Shown here piece by piece: positions 1-8,195 of a stretch of 46,729 bases of DNA. The notes under the pieces were generated by a model that had not been told where the DNA came from, ran no database searches, and worked only from the letters and a program-made list of their open reading frames with translations. A program made the position numbers and the translations under genes. The stretch comes from Actinomycetota bacterium (GTDB taxonomy: Bacteria > Actinomycetota > Thermoleophilia > Gaiellales > Gaiellaceae), in contig JAIBJO010000038.1 in the NCBI GenBank assembly GCA_020029615.1, positions 1 to 46,729 of the forward strand, written 5' to 3'. How positions within the stretch are numbered: position 1 is the stretch's first letter; each line of letters begins with the position of its first letter.

Positions 1-371
1 CGATCCACCCCGTCGCCGGTCGAATGCCCGGTCACATGAACGTCCTGCTGGCCGAGGCCAACGTGCCGTACACGCAGCTCTCCGAGATGGACGAGATCAA
101 CCCGGAGTTCGCACAGACGGATGTGGCGCTCGTGATCGGCGCGAACGACGTCACCAATCCGGCCGCGCGGAGCGATCCGGGGAGCCCGATCTACGGGATG
201 CCGATCCTGGACGTGGACAAGGCAGCAAGCATCGTCGTCCTGAAGCGCTCGATGAACCCCGGCTTCGCGGGGATCGACAACGAGCTCTACCTCGACCCGA
301 AGACGACGATGCTCTTCGGGGACGCGAAGGAGTCGATCCTCAAGCTCATCTCCGCAGTCAAGGCGTCGTGA
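1..371 (+). CDS. pntB: NAD(P) transhydrogenase subunit beta, C-terminal part
   Basis: The gene is cut by the left window edge. The frame is open from base 3 and gives about 122 residues ending in TGA. The segment matches the NADP-binding domain III of Pnt[15 protein letters not shown], the motif [16 protein letters not shown] that contacts NADP, and the terminal [13 protein letters not shown] block. PntB is the membrane subunit that couples hydride transfer between NADH and NADP+ to proton flow. The partner subunits would lie to the left. It converges on the ABC exporter genes, with stop codons directly abutting at 371/372. Identification is secure; only the C-terminus is visible. Confidence 0.95.
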   Translation, partial: IHPVAGRMPGHMNVLLAEANVPYTQLSEMDEINPEFAQTDVALVIGANDVTNPAARSDPGSPIYGMPILDVDKAASIVVLKRSMNPGFAGIDNELYLDPKTTMLFGDAKESILKLISAVKAS

Positions 372-1109
372 TCACGGCGTCCGGCGCCTGAGCGTCGCGG
401 CCCCGAGCACGAGTGCGACGACGGTCACCCCGACGACGATCGCGACGTCCGCCCAGAAGCGCGCCGTGAGCTCGTCCGAGGATGCGAGCCGAGCGAGCGC
501 GTCGTACGCATAGGTCAGCGGCAGAACCGCGGAGATCACGCGAAGCCACTCCGCCATCTCGTCGCGCGAGACGATGAGCCCGCAGAGCAGGATCTGAGGC
601 AGCACGAAGGCCGGCATGAACTGGACCGCCTGGAACTCGGTGCGCGCGAACGCGCTCGCGAACAGGCCGAGCGCCATGCCCAGCACGGCGTTCGCGATCG
701 CGAGGGCGATCACGGACAGCGGACGATGCCCCGACTCGAGGCCGAGCAGGCCGAACGAGAGGGCCGAGACCAGGGTCGCCTGAGCCGCAGCGACGAGCGC
801 GAAGGCGAGTGCGTAGCCGACGAGCAGGTCTCCGCGCGCAAGCGGCGTCGTCAGCAGGCGCTCGAGCGTCCCGGACGTTCGCTCGCGGAGCATCGTGATC
901 GACGTGACGATGAACATGGCGACGAAGGGGAACAGCCCGAGGAGCGGGACGCCGAGGGACTGGAAGACCGACGGGCTGTCGGCGAAGAGAGCACGGACGA
1001 GCACCTGGAGAACGCACGGCACGGCAAGCAGGAGGACGATCGTACGTGGATCGTGCCGCAGCTGGCGGAGCACCCGGAGGGCCGTTGCGCGAGTCCGGCG
1101 CGGGCTCAC
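372..1109 (-). CDS. ABC-2 type transporter permease
   Basis: This is a 245-residue hydrophobic protein with about six predicted membrane spans, starting near RTIVLLLAVPCVLQVLV and ending with a C-terminal hydrophobic hairpin. It carries the ABC-2 hallmark RERTSGTLERLLTTP between the first spans, typical of DrrB/NodJ-like exporter permeases. The GTG start overlaps the stop of the upstream ATPase gene by 4 bp (GTGA), so the two are translationally coupled. It should be the membrane half of an exporter. The substrate cannot be read from the sequence; drugs, polysaccharide or lipid are all possible. Confidence 0.9.
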   Translation of the reverse strand: MSPRRTRATALRVLRQLRHDPRTIVLLLAVPCVLQVLVRALFADSPSVFQSLGVPLLGLFPFVAMFIVTSITMLRERTSGTLERLLTTPLARGDLLVGYALAFALVAAAQATLVSALSFGLLGLESGHRPLSVIALAIANAVLGMALGLFASAFARTEFQAVQFMPAFVLPQILLCGLIVSRDEMAEWLRVISAVLPLTYAYDALARLASSDELTARFWADVAIVVGVTVVALVLGAATLRRRTP

Positions 1110-1825
1110 GGCGTTCCGTCCGCCGCGTCGATCAGCGACAGGAACGCGGCGTCCAGGTCCACGGTACCCGTCTCACGCTTGAGGCCTTCCGGTGTCCCCG
1201 AGACGAGCACTCGTCCCTCCTGGAGCAGTACCAGGTCGTCGCACCGGTCCGCTTCGTCCATCACGTGGCTGGACACGAGCAACGTCGTCCCGCCCGTGGC
1301 GAGCTCGTGGAAGAACCCCCAGAGGTCACGACGCAGCATCGGGTCGAGCCCCACCGTCGGCTCGTCGAGGACGAGCACGTCGGGCTCGTTGAGCAGGACC
1401 GTCGCCAGTGAGAGGCGTGCATGCTCGCCACCCGAAAGAGATCCCGCTAGCTGCCGCTCGAGCCCGTCGAGGCCGACGAGACCGACGACTTCAGTGACAC
1501 GCGGCCGGGAGGCGCCGAGGACAGTCGCGAAGTACTGGAGGTTCTCGTCCACGGTCAGATCGCCGTAGACGGACGGATCCTGGGTCTGGTACCCGACGCG
1601 CTGTCGGAGAGCAGGAGTCCCGGCATTCGATTCGAGCACGACGACCGATCCGCCCGCGACCAGCTGCACCCCGACCACTGCACGCATGAGCGTCGTCTTT
1701 CCGCTCCCGCTCGGCCCCAGCAGCCCGGTGACTCGGCCGTGCTCGACGTCGAGGTCGATCGCGTGCAGGACTTCGCGACCACCACGTTCGACCCGGAGAC
1801 CGCGAACGGAGATCGCAGCGCTCAT
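1106..1825 (-). CDS. ABC transporter ATP-binding protein (DrrA/CcmA-like)
   Basis: The 239-residue nucleotide-binding domain has Walker A GPSGSGKTT, the signature SLSGGEHARL, Walker B VLVLDEPTVGLDP and the switch histidine in LLVSSHVMDEADR. The signature-to-Walker B region resembles multidrug and antibiotic exporter ATPases of the ABC-2 group. It precedes the permease with a 4-bp overlap, so the pair forms a complete one-ATPase, one-permease exporter. It is divergent from the ornithine cyclodeaminase-family gene, with only 36 bp between the two starts. The transported substrate is unknown. Confidence 0.92.
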   Translation of the reverse strand: MSAAISVRGLRVERGGREVLHAIDLDVEHGRVTGLLGPSGSGKTTLMRAVVGVQLVAGGSVVVLESNAGTPALRQRVGYQTQDPSVYGDLTVDENLQYFATVLGASRPRVTEVVGLVGLDGLERQLAGSLSGGEHARLSLATVLLNEPDVLVLDEPTVGLDPMLRRDLWGFFHELATGGTTLLVSSHVMDEADRCDDLVLLQEGRVLVSGTPEGLKRETGTVDLDAAFLSLIDAADGTP

Positions 1826-1847
1826 CGTCCTGAGTCAAACAGAGCGG

Positions 1848-1853
1848 TAGGCT
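1848..1853 (+). promoter_or_regulatory. -10 box TAGGCT, leaderless-type
   Basis: TAGGCT lies 8 nt before the GTG at 1862, and no Shine-Dalgarno sequence is present. This is the spacing expected if transcription starts at or next to the start codon. The -35 element is not clear. Confidence 0.45.
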
Positions 1854-1861
1854 CGGCGCCC

Positions 1862-2797
1862 GTGGTCCCGTTCTTCCGTGCCGTCGACGTCGAGCGTGCC
1901 GTGTCTCCACACGACGCGTACGACGCAGTGCGCGACGCGTTCATCGCATACGCACGCGGCGAGTGGACGATGCCGCCGAAGGTCTACGTCACGAACTACC
2001 CGGCGGGCGACTTCCGGGCGATGCCGGCCATCGGCGGTGGGCATGCGCTCCTGAAGTGGGTGACGTCGTTTTCCGGCAACCCCGCACGAGGCCTCCCGAC
2101 GGTTACCGGGCTCGTGCTCCTCTCCGATGCGGAGGACGGCCGCCTCCTCGCACTGCTGGACGCGTCCGCCGTGACCGCACTGCGAACGGCTGCGGCAGGC
2201 ATTCTGGCGGCAGACACCCTTTGCCGCGCAGAGGCATCCTCGTATGCGGTGATCGGCTGCGGCGTGAACGGTGCCGAGACGGTGCGGATGCTCGTAGCGC
2301 ACGGCGTCACGCCGCTCGTCTGGGATGTCGATGACGCGCGGCGTCAGTTCGTCGCCGATCGAGTCGGTGCACGAGTCGCGTCGAGTGCGTCCGAGGCTCT
2401 CGCGTGCGAGGTCGTGATCACGGTGACTCCGGGTGCCGACGTCCTCTACCGGGAAGGCTCGCTGGAGGCCGGGCAGCACGTGTCGCTCATGGGAACCGAC
2501 GGCCCCGGGAAGGCGGAAGTCGCTCTGAGTGAGCTCGAGCGAGCTCACGTCTTTTGCGACGACTGGGAGCAGGCGAGCCACGGAGGCGAGCTCGCCGCGG
2601 CGGTCGAGGCGGGGCGCGTCGCCCGTGACGACGTCACCGAGCTCGGGGCGGTGCTCCTCGGCGAGGCCGACGGCCGACGCAGCGCCGGCGACATCACGCT
2701 CTTCGACTCGACGGGCCTCGCGATCCAGGACCTCGCCATCGCAAAGGCGGCGCTCGCGAAGGCGCCCGAGCTCGGCCTCGCGACGATCAGCCTGTAG
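1862..2797 (+). CDS. Ornithine cyclodeaminase / mu-crystallin family protein
   Basis: The 311-residue protein has the family's N-terminal substrate region (PPKVYV, GGHALLKWVTSF with the conserved lysine) and a Rossmann NAD(P) fold, YAVIGCGVNGAETV. Family members deaminate ornithine or reduce cyclic imino acids, and some make alanine or ectoine-like products; the exact substrate is not decidable here. The start at GTG 1862 is preferred because upstream in-frame codons run into the divergent ABC gene and a -10 box sits 8 nt before it. The 3' end overlaps the convergent FAD oxidoreductase by 11 bp. Joint action on amino acids with that neighbour is possible but unproven. Confidence 0.85.
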   Translation: MVPFFRAVDVERAVSPHDAYDAVRDAFIAYARGEWTMPPKVYVTNYPAGDFRAMPAIGGGHALLKWVTSFSGNPARGLPTVTGLVLLSDAEDGRLLALLDASAVTALRTAAAGILAADTLCRAEASSYAVIGCGVNGAETVRMLVAHGVTPLVWDVDDARRQFVADRVGARVASSASEALACEVVITVTPGADVLYREGSLEAGQHVSLMGTDGPGKAEVALSELERAHVFCDDWEQASHGGELAAAVEAGRVARDDVTELGAVLLGEADGRRSAGDITLFDSTGLAIQDLAIAKAALAKAPELGLATISL

Positions 2798-3944
2798 GGG
2801 CGAGGCTCGCCTCGCCCGGCGTGAGCAGCCGCCCGGGCTCGAACGCCTCGAGGAGGGGATCCGGGTCGCCGAGCACGGCTCGCGCGACGAGCCGTCCGCA
2901 CGCGAAGCCGAGAACCATCCCGTGCCCCGAATAGCCGCCCGCCACCCACAGCCCGTCACGGCCCGGGACACGTCCGACCACCGGCACGAAGTCGAAGACC
3001 AGGCCGAAGATTCCGGCCCAGCGGTAGTCGATCCGAAGCGGGCGCCCGACATGCGACTCGACGAACCGCTCGAGCGCGCCCTGGACGACGGGTGTCGTGA
3101 TCTCGTCCGCGGTGAACTCGGTGTCGAGCGACACGTCGCGGAAGCCGCCGGCGACGATTCGGCCGTCCGGTCGTTGGTGCCAGTAGTCGAAGCCGTGCCG
3201 GCCGTAGTGCGGGATCTCGAACAACATCTCCTCGATCGGCTCGGTGGCGACGACCTGGCCGCGCGTCGGGATGACGAGCCCCTCGAGCTCGCCGAGGAGG
3301 CCGCTCGGGTAGCCGTCGGTCGCCACGACGACCGTCTCCGCTCCCGTCTCGCCCACCGAGCCGACACGCGTGTGCTCGTGGATCTCGACACCGACGTCGG
3401 CCGCGCGGGCCGCCAGCCGGCGCACGAGCCGGGCCGGCTGGAGAACGCCGTCGGTGGGATGAAAGAGCGCCGCGGGGTAGCGTGAGAGCGGCCCCTGCAG
3501 GTTCTCCCGCCATTCGGCCGCGAAGCCCGCCACACGCAGGGCCTCGTACTCCTCCCGCAGCTCGTCACGCTCTTCGTCGTCCACGGCGAGGCGAAGGCTC
3601 CCGGTACGGCGAAGCGCGTCACCTGCCATGGCCGCAAGCTCTTCGAGCTCCGCCTCCGTCCAGCGCCAGAGCGCGGCGGTCTGCTCCGCGCCGATCGACT
3701 CGGCGAGGACGGGATACGGCGCGGCACCCCCACGAAGCGCGAAACCCCCGTTCCTGCCGCTCGCTCCACCCGCGATCTCTCGAGTCTCGTAAAGACGTAC
3801 CCGCAGGCCCGCTTCGGCGAGCGCCAGCGCGCACGAGCAGCCGGTGATGCCCCCTCCCACGACGGCGACGTCGGGCGCACCGTCGAGCCGAGCGGCGGGC
3901 AGCGGATCGTGGGGCTCGGCGAGCCAGTACGAGGTCGCGGTCAT
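2787..3944 (-). CDS. DAO-family FAD-dependent oxidoreductase
   Basis: The 385-residue flavoprotein starts with the dinucleotide-binding motif VAVVGGGITGCSCALALA (residues about 27-45), followed by the glutamate of strand 2 in RLYETREIAGGASGRNGGF. The C-terminus has the second FAD contact, GLWVAGGYSGHGMVLG. The GASGRNGG motif and overall layout resemble gamma-glutamylputrescine oxidase (PuuB) and glycine or sarcosine oxidases, so it probably oxidises an amine or amino acid with O2. The ATG at 3944 has a TAGGAT box 9 nt upstream. The last codons read through a short palindrome (2798-2817) shared with the end of the convergent gene. Confidence 0.85.
   Translation of the reverse strand: MTATSYWLAEPHDPLPAARLDGAPDVAVVGGGITGCSCALALAEAGLRVRLYETREIAGGASGRNGGFALRGGAAPYPVLAESIGAEQTAALWRWTEAELEELAAMAGDALRRTGSLRLAVDDEERDELREEYEALRVAGFAAEWRENLQGPLSRYPAALFHPTDGVLQPARLVRRLAARAADVGVEIHEHTRVGSVGETGAETVVVATDGYPSGLLGELEGLVIPTRGQVVATEPIEEMLFEIPHYGRHGFDYWHQRPDGRIVAGGFRDVSLDTEFTADEITTPVVQGALERFVESHVGRPLRIDYRWAGIFGLVFDFVPVVGRVPGRDGLWVAGGYSGHGMVLGFACGRLVARAVLGDPDPLLEAFEPGRLLTPGEASLAPTG
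2798..2817. repeat. Stop-codon-associated palindrome, copy A
   Basis: Arms GGGCGAGG and CCTCGCCC flank a 4-nt loop. It begins directly after the TAG of the cyclodeaminase-family gene and lies inside the last codons of the opposing oxidoreductase. Related copies are at 9584-9609, 27721-27737 and 35472-35489. Confidence 0.6.
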
Positions 3945-3953
3945 CGCGTACCG

Positions 3954-3959
3954 ATCCTA
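3954..3959 (-). promoter_or_regulatory. -10 box TAGGAT, leaderless-type
   Basis: On the minus strand TAGGAT stands 9 nt before the ATG at 3944 of the FAD oxidoreductase, without a ribosome binding site. Confidence 0.4.
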
Positions 3960-3972
3960 GTGCGGGCCGGCC

Positions 3973-4833
3973 CTAGAGGGCTGCCCGATACACGCCGTCT
4001 TCGAGTGTCACCCGCCCGGCGAGCTCGAGCTCCAGCAGCGAAGCGGAGAGCGAAGCGGTGGCGAGTCCCGCAGCTCGCGCGAGCTCGTCAGCACTGAGCG
4101 GGCTGCCGTCGAGGAGCTCGAGGACGGCCTGGGCCTCCGTCCCAAGGCCCGCAGCCGACGCCGCCACCGGAGCGAGATCGAAGAGCTCGAGCACGTCCGC
4201 GGCCGAGGTCGCCGGGATCGCGCCGAGTCGAAGCAACGCGTTGGTTCCCGCGGACAGCGAGCTCGTGATCTCTCCTGGTACGGCCAGCACGTCTCTTCCC
4301 TCCTCGAGGGCGAAGTCGGCCGTGATGAGTGCGCCGCTCCGCTCTCGCGCCTCGACGACCACGGTCGCCGAGCAGAGGCCGGCAATGATCCGATTGCGGG
4401 CGGGGAAGCGCCACGGCGCCGGCTCGACACCGGGCTCGTACTCCGAGACCACGAGCCCGCGTTCGCAGATTCGACGGGCGAGCTCTCCGTGCGCGGCCGG
4501 ATAGTCACGATCGATTCCGCAACCGAGAACGGCGATCGTCGCCCCTCCGCTTTCGAGAGCGCCCCGGTGCGCCTCCCCGTCGATGCCTCGCGCCATTCCG
4601 CTGACGACCACGAGCCCAGCAGCAGCGAGCTCCCGGCTGAGCGAGCGGGCAACGGAGCGTCCGTACGCCGAACAGGCACGGGCGCCCACGACGGCCACTG
4701 CGGCTCGGTCGAGCAGCGCCGGCGCCCCACAGCCCCGGACGTAGAGCTGCGGTGGCGGATCATGGATCTCGGCGAGCAGCCGGGGGTACGTGGCATCGCG
4801 GCGGCGGAGCCGCTCGATCGCAAGATGCGTCAT
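3973..4833 (-). CDS. dprA: DNA-processing protein DprA
   Basis: The 286-residue protein has the DprA Rossmann-like core: VVGARACSAYGRSVA, VVSGMARGIDGEAH, VLGCGIDRDYPAAH, FPARNRIIAGL and EGRDVLAVPG. DprA binds incoming single-stranded DNA and loads RecA during natural transformation. The C-terminal 60 residues (SPLSADELARAAGL) form the usual winged-helix-like DprA tail. The start overlaps the comM stop by 4 bp, giving the common comM-dprA pair. No competence pilus or ComEC gene is visible in the window, so active transformation is not shown. Confidence 0.95.
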   Translation of the reverse strand: MTHLAIERLRRRDATYPRLLAEIHDPPPQLYVRGCGAPALLDRAAVAVVGARACSAYGRSVARSLSRELAAAGLVVVSGMARGIDGEAHRGALESGGATIAVLGCGIDRDYPAAHGELARRICERGLVVSEYEPGVEPAPWRFPARNRIIAGLCSATVVVEARERSGALITADFALEEGRDVLAVPGEITSSLSAGTNALLRLGAIPATSAADVLELFDLAPVAASAAGLGTEAQAVLELLDGSPLSADELARAAGLATASLSASLLELELAGRVTLEDGVYRAAL

Positions 4834-6296
4834 GCGGCCGCGAGCTCGCCCGGCATCCGATACGAGAGCGCCTCTGCCAGGTGGGCAGGCTCGACCTCGC
4901 GCGCATCCGCGAGCGCCGCGATCGTCCTCGCGACGCGCGCGACCCGCACACGTCCCCGTCCGGACAGCGGGAGGCGATCGACCGCATTCGACAACAGCTC
5001 CGATGCCGCGTCGGTGCGACGTGGAAGCGTCGTCCGCAAGCGCTCACGCGCTGCGACCACCCGCGCCCGTGCGTCAGCCGACGGCTCGCCCGGCGGTGCC
5101 GCAAGCTCGACAGCTCGTGGGCGGGGCATGGCGACGGCGAGGTCGAACCGGTCGAGCAGCGCACGTGACAACTTCTCCCGGTACGCAGCCAGTCGCTGCG
5201 CAGTGCAGCCGCACTCGACGGCAGGATCGCCGCGACCGCCGCACGGGCACATGTTCATGGTGCCCACGAGCTGGAAGCGCGCCGGGAAGAGTGCGTGACC
5301 GCCGACTCTGGAGACGGCCACGACTCCGTCCTCGAGCGGCTGGCGTAAGGCCTCGAGCACCGACCGCGGGAACTCGGGGAGCTCGTCGAGAAGCAGGACG
5401 CCGCGATGGGCGAGCGAGATCTCGCCCGGACGCGGGCTCGGCCCACCGCCCACCACCGCGGGTGCGGACGCTCCATGGTGGGGAGCGCGAAACGGCGGTA
5501 TGGATATGAGCGGTCGATCGGCAGGCAGCAGGCCGGAAACCGAGTGGATGCGGGTCACTTCGAGCGCCTCCTGGCGCGTGAGCGGCGGCAGGATCCCCGG
5601 AAGACGTCGCGCGAGCATCGTCTTGCCCGTACCCGGAGGGCCGGCGAGCAGAAGGTTGTGCGCGCCTGCGGCGGCGATCTCGAGCGCGCGGCGTGCCCGC
5701 TCCTGGCCGCGCAGGTCTGCCAGATCGGGAACCGGCGATCCCTCGAGCACGTCGTCCGACAACGGCTCGAACTCCGGTGTGTCGATCTCGCCTCGAAAGT
5801 AGGCAACCACCTCGGCCAGGTGTCGCACCGGGACGGGCTCGACGCCCGCGAGTGCGGCCTCCGCAGCCGACTCGGCCGCGCAGACGACACGCCGAAGCCC
5901 CGATCGGCGGGCGCCCTCGGCCACCGCAAGCGTGCCGACGACCGGGCGGATCCTCCCGTCGAGCGCGAGCTCGCCCACCGCTGCATGCTCGGCCAGGCGC
6001 TCCGGGGGGAGCTGCCGCGTCGCGGCGAGGACGGCGAGGGAGATCGGCAGGTCGAACCCCGAGCCCTCCTTTCGCAGGGCGGCGGGAGCGAGGTTGACCG
6101 TGATGCGTCGGTTGGCCGGCCACTCGAGCGCCGCCGACACGACCCCGCTCCGAACCCGGTGCTTGGCTTCCTGGCACGCTCGGTCGACGAGGCCGACGAT
6201 CGCAAACCCGGGGATGCCTGACTGCAGGTGCGCCTCGACCTCGACCTTTCGCGGCTCGAGGCCGACGAGCGCATGAGTGACCGCGCGTGCGAGCAC
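4830..6296 (-). CDS. comM: YifB/ComM-type Mg-chelatase-like AAA+ ATPase
   Basis: The 488-residue protein has the N-terminal ChlI-like Lon-protease-fold domain (GIPGFAIVGLVDRACQEAK, then NRRITVNLAPA), an AAA+ core with Walker A AGPPGTGKT, the motif FRAPHHGAS, Walker B GVLLLDELPEF, and the cysteine cluster MNMCPCGG...CGC of the family. The C-terminal Mg_chelatase_C helix bundle ends with the LSYR motif. ComM helicases promote branch migration during integration of transformed DNA. The GTG at 6296 is chosen because TACCGT stands 6 nt upstream. It is followed by dprA with a 4-bp overlap. Confidence 0.95.
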   Translation of the reverse strand: MLARAVTHALVGLEPRKVEVEAHLQSGIPGFAIVGLVDRACQEAKHRVRSGVVSAALEWPANRRITVNLAPAALRKEGSGFDLPISLAVLAATRQLPPERLAEHAAVGELALDGRIRPVVGTLAVAEGARRSGLRRVVCAAESAAEAALAGVEPVPVRHLAEVVAYFRGEIDTPEFEPLSDDVLEGSPVPDLADLRGQERARRALEIAAAGAHNLLLAGPPGTGKTMLARRLPGILPPLTRQEALEVTRIHSVSGLLPADRPLISIPPFRAPHHGASAPAVVGGGPSPRPGEISLAHRGVLLLDELPEFPRSVLEALRQPLEDGVVAVSRVGGHALFPARFQLVGTMNMCPCGGRGDPAVECGCTAQRLAAYREKLSRALLDRFDLAVAMPRPRAVELAAPPGEPSADARARVVAARERLRTTLPRRTDAASELLSNAVDRLPLSGRGRVRVARVARTIAALADAREVEPAHLAEALSYRMPGELAAA

Positions 6297-6302
6297 ACCT
6301 CG

Positions 6303-6308
6303 ACGGTA
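6303..6308 (-). promoter_or_regulatory. -10 box TACCGT for comM
   Basis: Minus-strand TACCGT ends 6 nt before the comM GTG. Its upstream edge overlaps the first arm of the 6307-6348 hairpin, so terminator and promoter are packed together. Confidence 0.5.
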
Positions 6309-6348
6309 GGCGCGAAGGCGCTACGCAGGGGTAACGCCTTCGCGCCTA
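6307..6348 (-). terminator. Hairpin after the collagen-like gene
   Basis: A perfect 14-bp inverted repeat (6307-6320 and 6335-6348, TAGGCGCGAAGGCG and its complement) with a 14-nt loop lies 16 nt after the stop of the collagen-like gene. No U-run follows, as is common in high-GC actinobacteria. Terminator function is inferred from position and stem strength. Confidence 0.55.
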
Positions 6349-6364
6349 GAGTGCTACACGTCGC

Positions 6365-6970
6365 TCAGGGGACGTAGCAGAGGACGTGCACGGTGAACGT
6401 CTCCGTCTCGCCGCTGTCGTTCCCGCCGACGGCTACGAAACCGATCACTTGGCCCTGCGAGTTCAGTGTCGGCTCGAGCTCCTGCGTGAAGAGCAGCTTG
6501 TCCTCGTCGTCGTCGCTCCACGACACCCCGGCGGAGATCGCGCGCTCGTTGCTGTCGCAATTCCGCGAGACGCGGCCGCTGTTGAGACTGACGCCCGCGG
6601 CGCCGTCTGCGATCGATACCGAGTTCGTCCGCACGACAACCGCGCGGACGAGGCCTGCTGGCCCTGCGGGGCCGGCAGCCCCGGCGGCGCCGGCTGGCCC
6701 AGCAGGACCTTGCGGCCCGGTCGGGCCGGCAGGCAACTGGCCTGGAGCGAAGTCCGCGCGGAGCAGCGACCGGTTGGCGACCTTCGCCGAGTTGACCGCG
6801 TTGTTCCTGATTTTCGGGTTCGTCACCGCGCCGTCTCGCAGTTGCGGGGTGCCGACGCTGTTTCTCGCGAGCTGCGTCGCGGCCGCCATGCTCGTTCCAC
6901 CGAGGGCTACGAGCAACGCAATGCACGCGACGATCATCGCCGGTGAGGGCCGGCGCACGAGCTTTCTCAT
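6365..6970 (-). CDS. Secreted collagen-like GPxGPA repeat protein
   Basis: The 201-residue protein starts with RRPSPAMIVACIALLVALGG, a signal or anchor segment of a paralogous family seen in Thermoleophilia. A linker with spaced repeats follows (RNSVGTPQLRDGAV, NPKIRNNAV, SAKVANRSL), then a short collagen-like Gly-X-Y tract (about 10 triplets, residues 88-118) and a C-terminal beta-rich domain of about 85 residues with two cysteines (NCDSNE and HVLCYV). The ATG at 6970 is chosen because AAAGGGG precedes it by 6 nt. It is probably a surface or adhesion protein; the function is not established. It lies between yraN and comM, where most bacteria have no such gene. Confidence 0.8.
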   Translation of the reverse strand: MRKLVRRPSPAMIVACIALLVALGGTSMAAATQLARNSVGTPQLRDGAVTNPKIRNNAVNSAKVANRSLLRADFAPGQLPAGPTGPQGPAGPAGAAGAAGPAGPAGLVRAVVVRTNSVSIADGAAGVSLNSGRVSRNCDSNERAISAGVSWSDDDEDKLLFTQELEPTLNSQGQVIGFVAVGGNDSGETETFTVHVLCYVP

Positions 6971-7043
6971 GCCATTCCCCTTTCGGTGGCTCGTGGCCAG
7001 GCTACCCCGACGATCGGCTGAGCACTGCCCCCGCGCCGCGTTT

Positions 7044-7059
7044 CTTACCGTTCCCTTAC
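7044..7059 (-). promoter_or_regulatory. Phased GTAAG direct repeats upstream of the collagen-like gene
   Basis: On the minus strand GTAAG occurs twice exactly 11 bp apart, about 75-90 nt before the ATG at 6970. It overlaps the stop of the methyltransferase gene. A matching array precedes the secreted Ig-like gene at 24951-24988. Eleven-bp direct repeats are typical of OmpR/PhoB-family binding sites; assignment to such a regulator is inference. Confidence 0.4.
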
Positions 7060-8172
7060 GGCAACCAGGACCGACTCGAAATACTCGCCCGAGCGCCGCC
7101 CCGTGCGCCGGTTCACGTGGCGCTCGAGCCGATCGAGGAGTCGCAGCCCGCTCCGCTCGAGGATCTCCGGATACAGCGCCCGCCGGTCGTTGACGACGAT
7201 CGCCAGCGGCGCACCGGGCTCCAGCGTCGCCGCACACCGCCGAAGCACGTCCGAGATGCCGACGACGTATGCGGCAAGGGCGTCCCGACTCGCCCCAAGT
7301 GCCGCTGCGCCGAGCTCACGCTCGCGACGATCATCGAGACCGAGCAGCTCGTAGGCGTACCGGTGCTGCTCGTGATAGTCGATGAGACCCGGATAGGGCG
7401 GGGACGTGATCACCGCGTCGAATCCTTCGCCGATCACGATCTCGCGCGCATCACCGTGCACGACCACCGCTTCGTGCGCACCGTCCCGCAACCGCTCGAA
7501 CTCCCTCAATCGCTCGAGCGTGTCGAGGAGATAGCGGGCGAGGAACTTGTTCGCCTCCTGGACCGGCCTGCACGTCCTGCGGTGCTTGTGACACCAGTAC
7601 TGGTCGCGCTGCGGGGCCTTCGGGAACTCGAGGTCGAAATGCGTCGTCAGTCGCGCCGACCGAGCCGCGCGGGCGAGCACGACCCGGAGCACGTCCGCGT
7701 GCTCGTAGTCCTCGATCAACGCACGGAAGTGCAGGAGTTGAGCAGCGGCGCGAGGGGCGTACCACTCGCCGACGTACCCGCGCGGACGCACCGGAGTCTC
7801 TCCGAGACGCGCGAGCACGTCGTGGACCTCACTCTCCAGACCAGGGATCTCGACCCGGCCGATCTTCACTCGCATGAGCAGGCAGTTGAACGATGCGACG
7901 TCCACCCCGACCGCGTCGTAGCCCGATTCGAGCGACTGGACGAGCGTGGTGCCGGACCCCGCGAAGGGGTCGAGCACTCGTCCGCCCGGGCGGACGTACC
8001 GGCCGAGCAAGGCCTCGACGAGCTGCGGCACGAACTTGCCGAGGTACGGGTGCAGCCGGTGGACGTGCTTGGTCCGTTCCTTCTCCGGCAGCTCGGCTTC
8101 CGACCACGAGAGATGGAGATCGCCCGAGAGCTCCTCGTACAGCGCCTGCTGCGTCACTGCCATTGTCTGCAC
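7045..8172 (-). CDS. Orphan DNA (N4-cytosine/N6-adenine) methyltransferase
   Basis: The 375-residue protein has the SAM motif I VLDPFAGSGTT (residues about 66-76) and the catalytic motif IV ITSPPYPG (about 255-262). The roughly 180 residues between them contain a Cys-His-rich patch, CHKHRRTC (194-201). TSPPY is typical of N4-cytosine and some N6-adenine enzymes. The start at GTG 8172 is preferred over ATG 8163 because AGGGGT lies 8 nt before it. No restriction endonuclease, specificity subunit or phage gene is adjacent, so it is an orphan. It follows yraN by 23 nt and may share its transcript. Target sequence unknown; a tRNA or rRNA substrate is a less likely alternative. Confidence 0.8.
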   Translation of the reverse strand: MQTMAVTQQALYEELSGDLHLSWSEAELPEKERTKHVHRLHPYLGKFVPQLVEALLGRYVRPGGRVLDPFAGSGTTLVQSLESGYDAVGVDVASFNCLLMRVKIGRVEIPGLESEVHDVLARLGETPVRPRGYVGEWYAPRAAAQLLHFRALIEDYEHADVLRVVLARAARSARLTTHFDLEFPKAPQRDQYWCHKHRRTCRPVQEANKFLARYLLDTLERLREFERLRDGAHEAVVVHGDAREIVIGEGFDAVITSPPYPGLIDYHEQHRYAYELLGLDDRRERELGAAALGASRDALAAYVVGISDVLRRCAATLEPGAPLAIVVNDRRALYPEILERSGLRLLDRLERHVNRRTGRRSGEYFESVLVAVRER

Positions 8173-8195
8173 GTTCGACGACCCCTGATGCGGTC

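Noticed and set aside
1739-1861. Longer start (ATG 1739) for the ornithine cyclodeaminase-family gene
   Set aside because: The extension lies antisense to the ABC ATPase start, has no family homology, and GTG 1862 matches the family N-terminus with a -10 box nearby.
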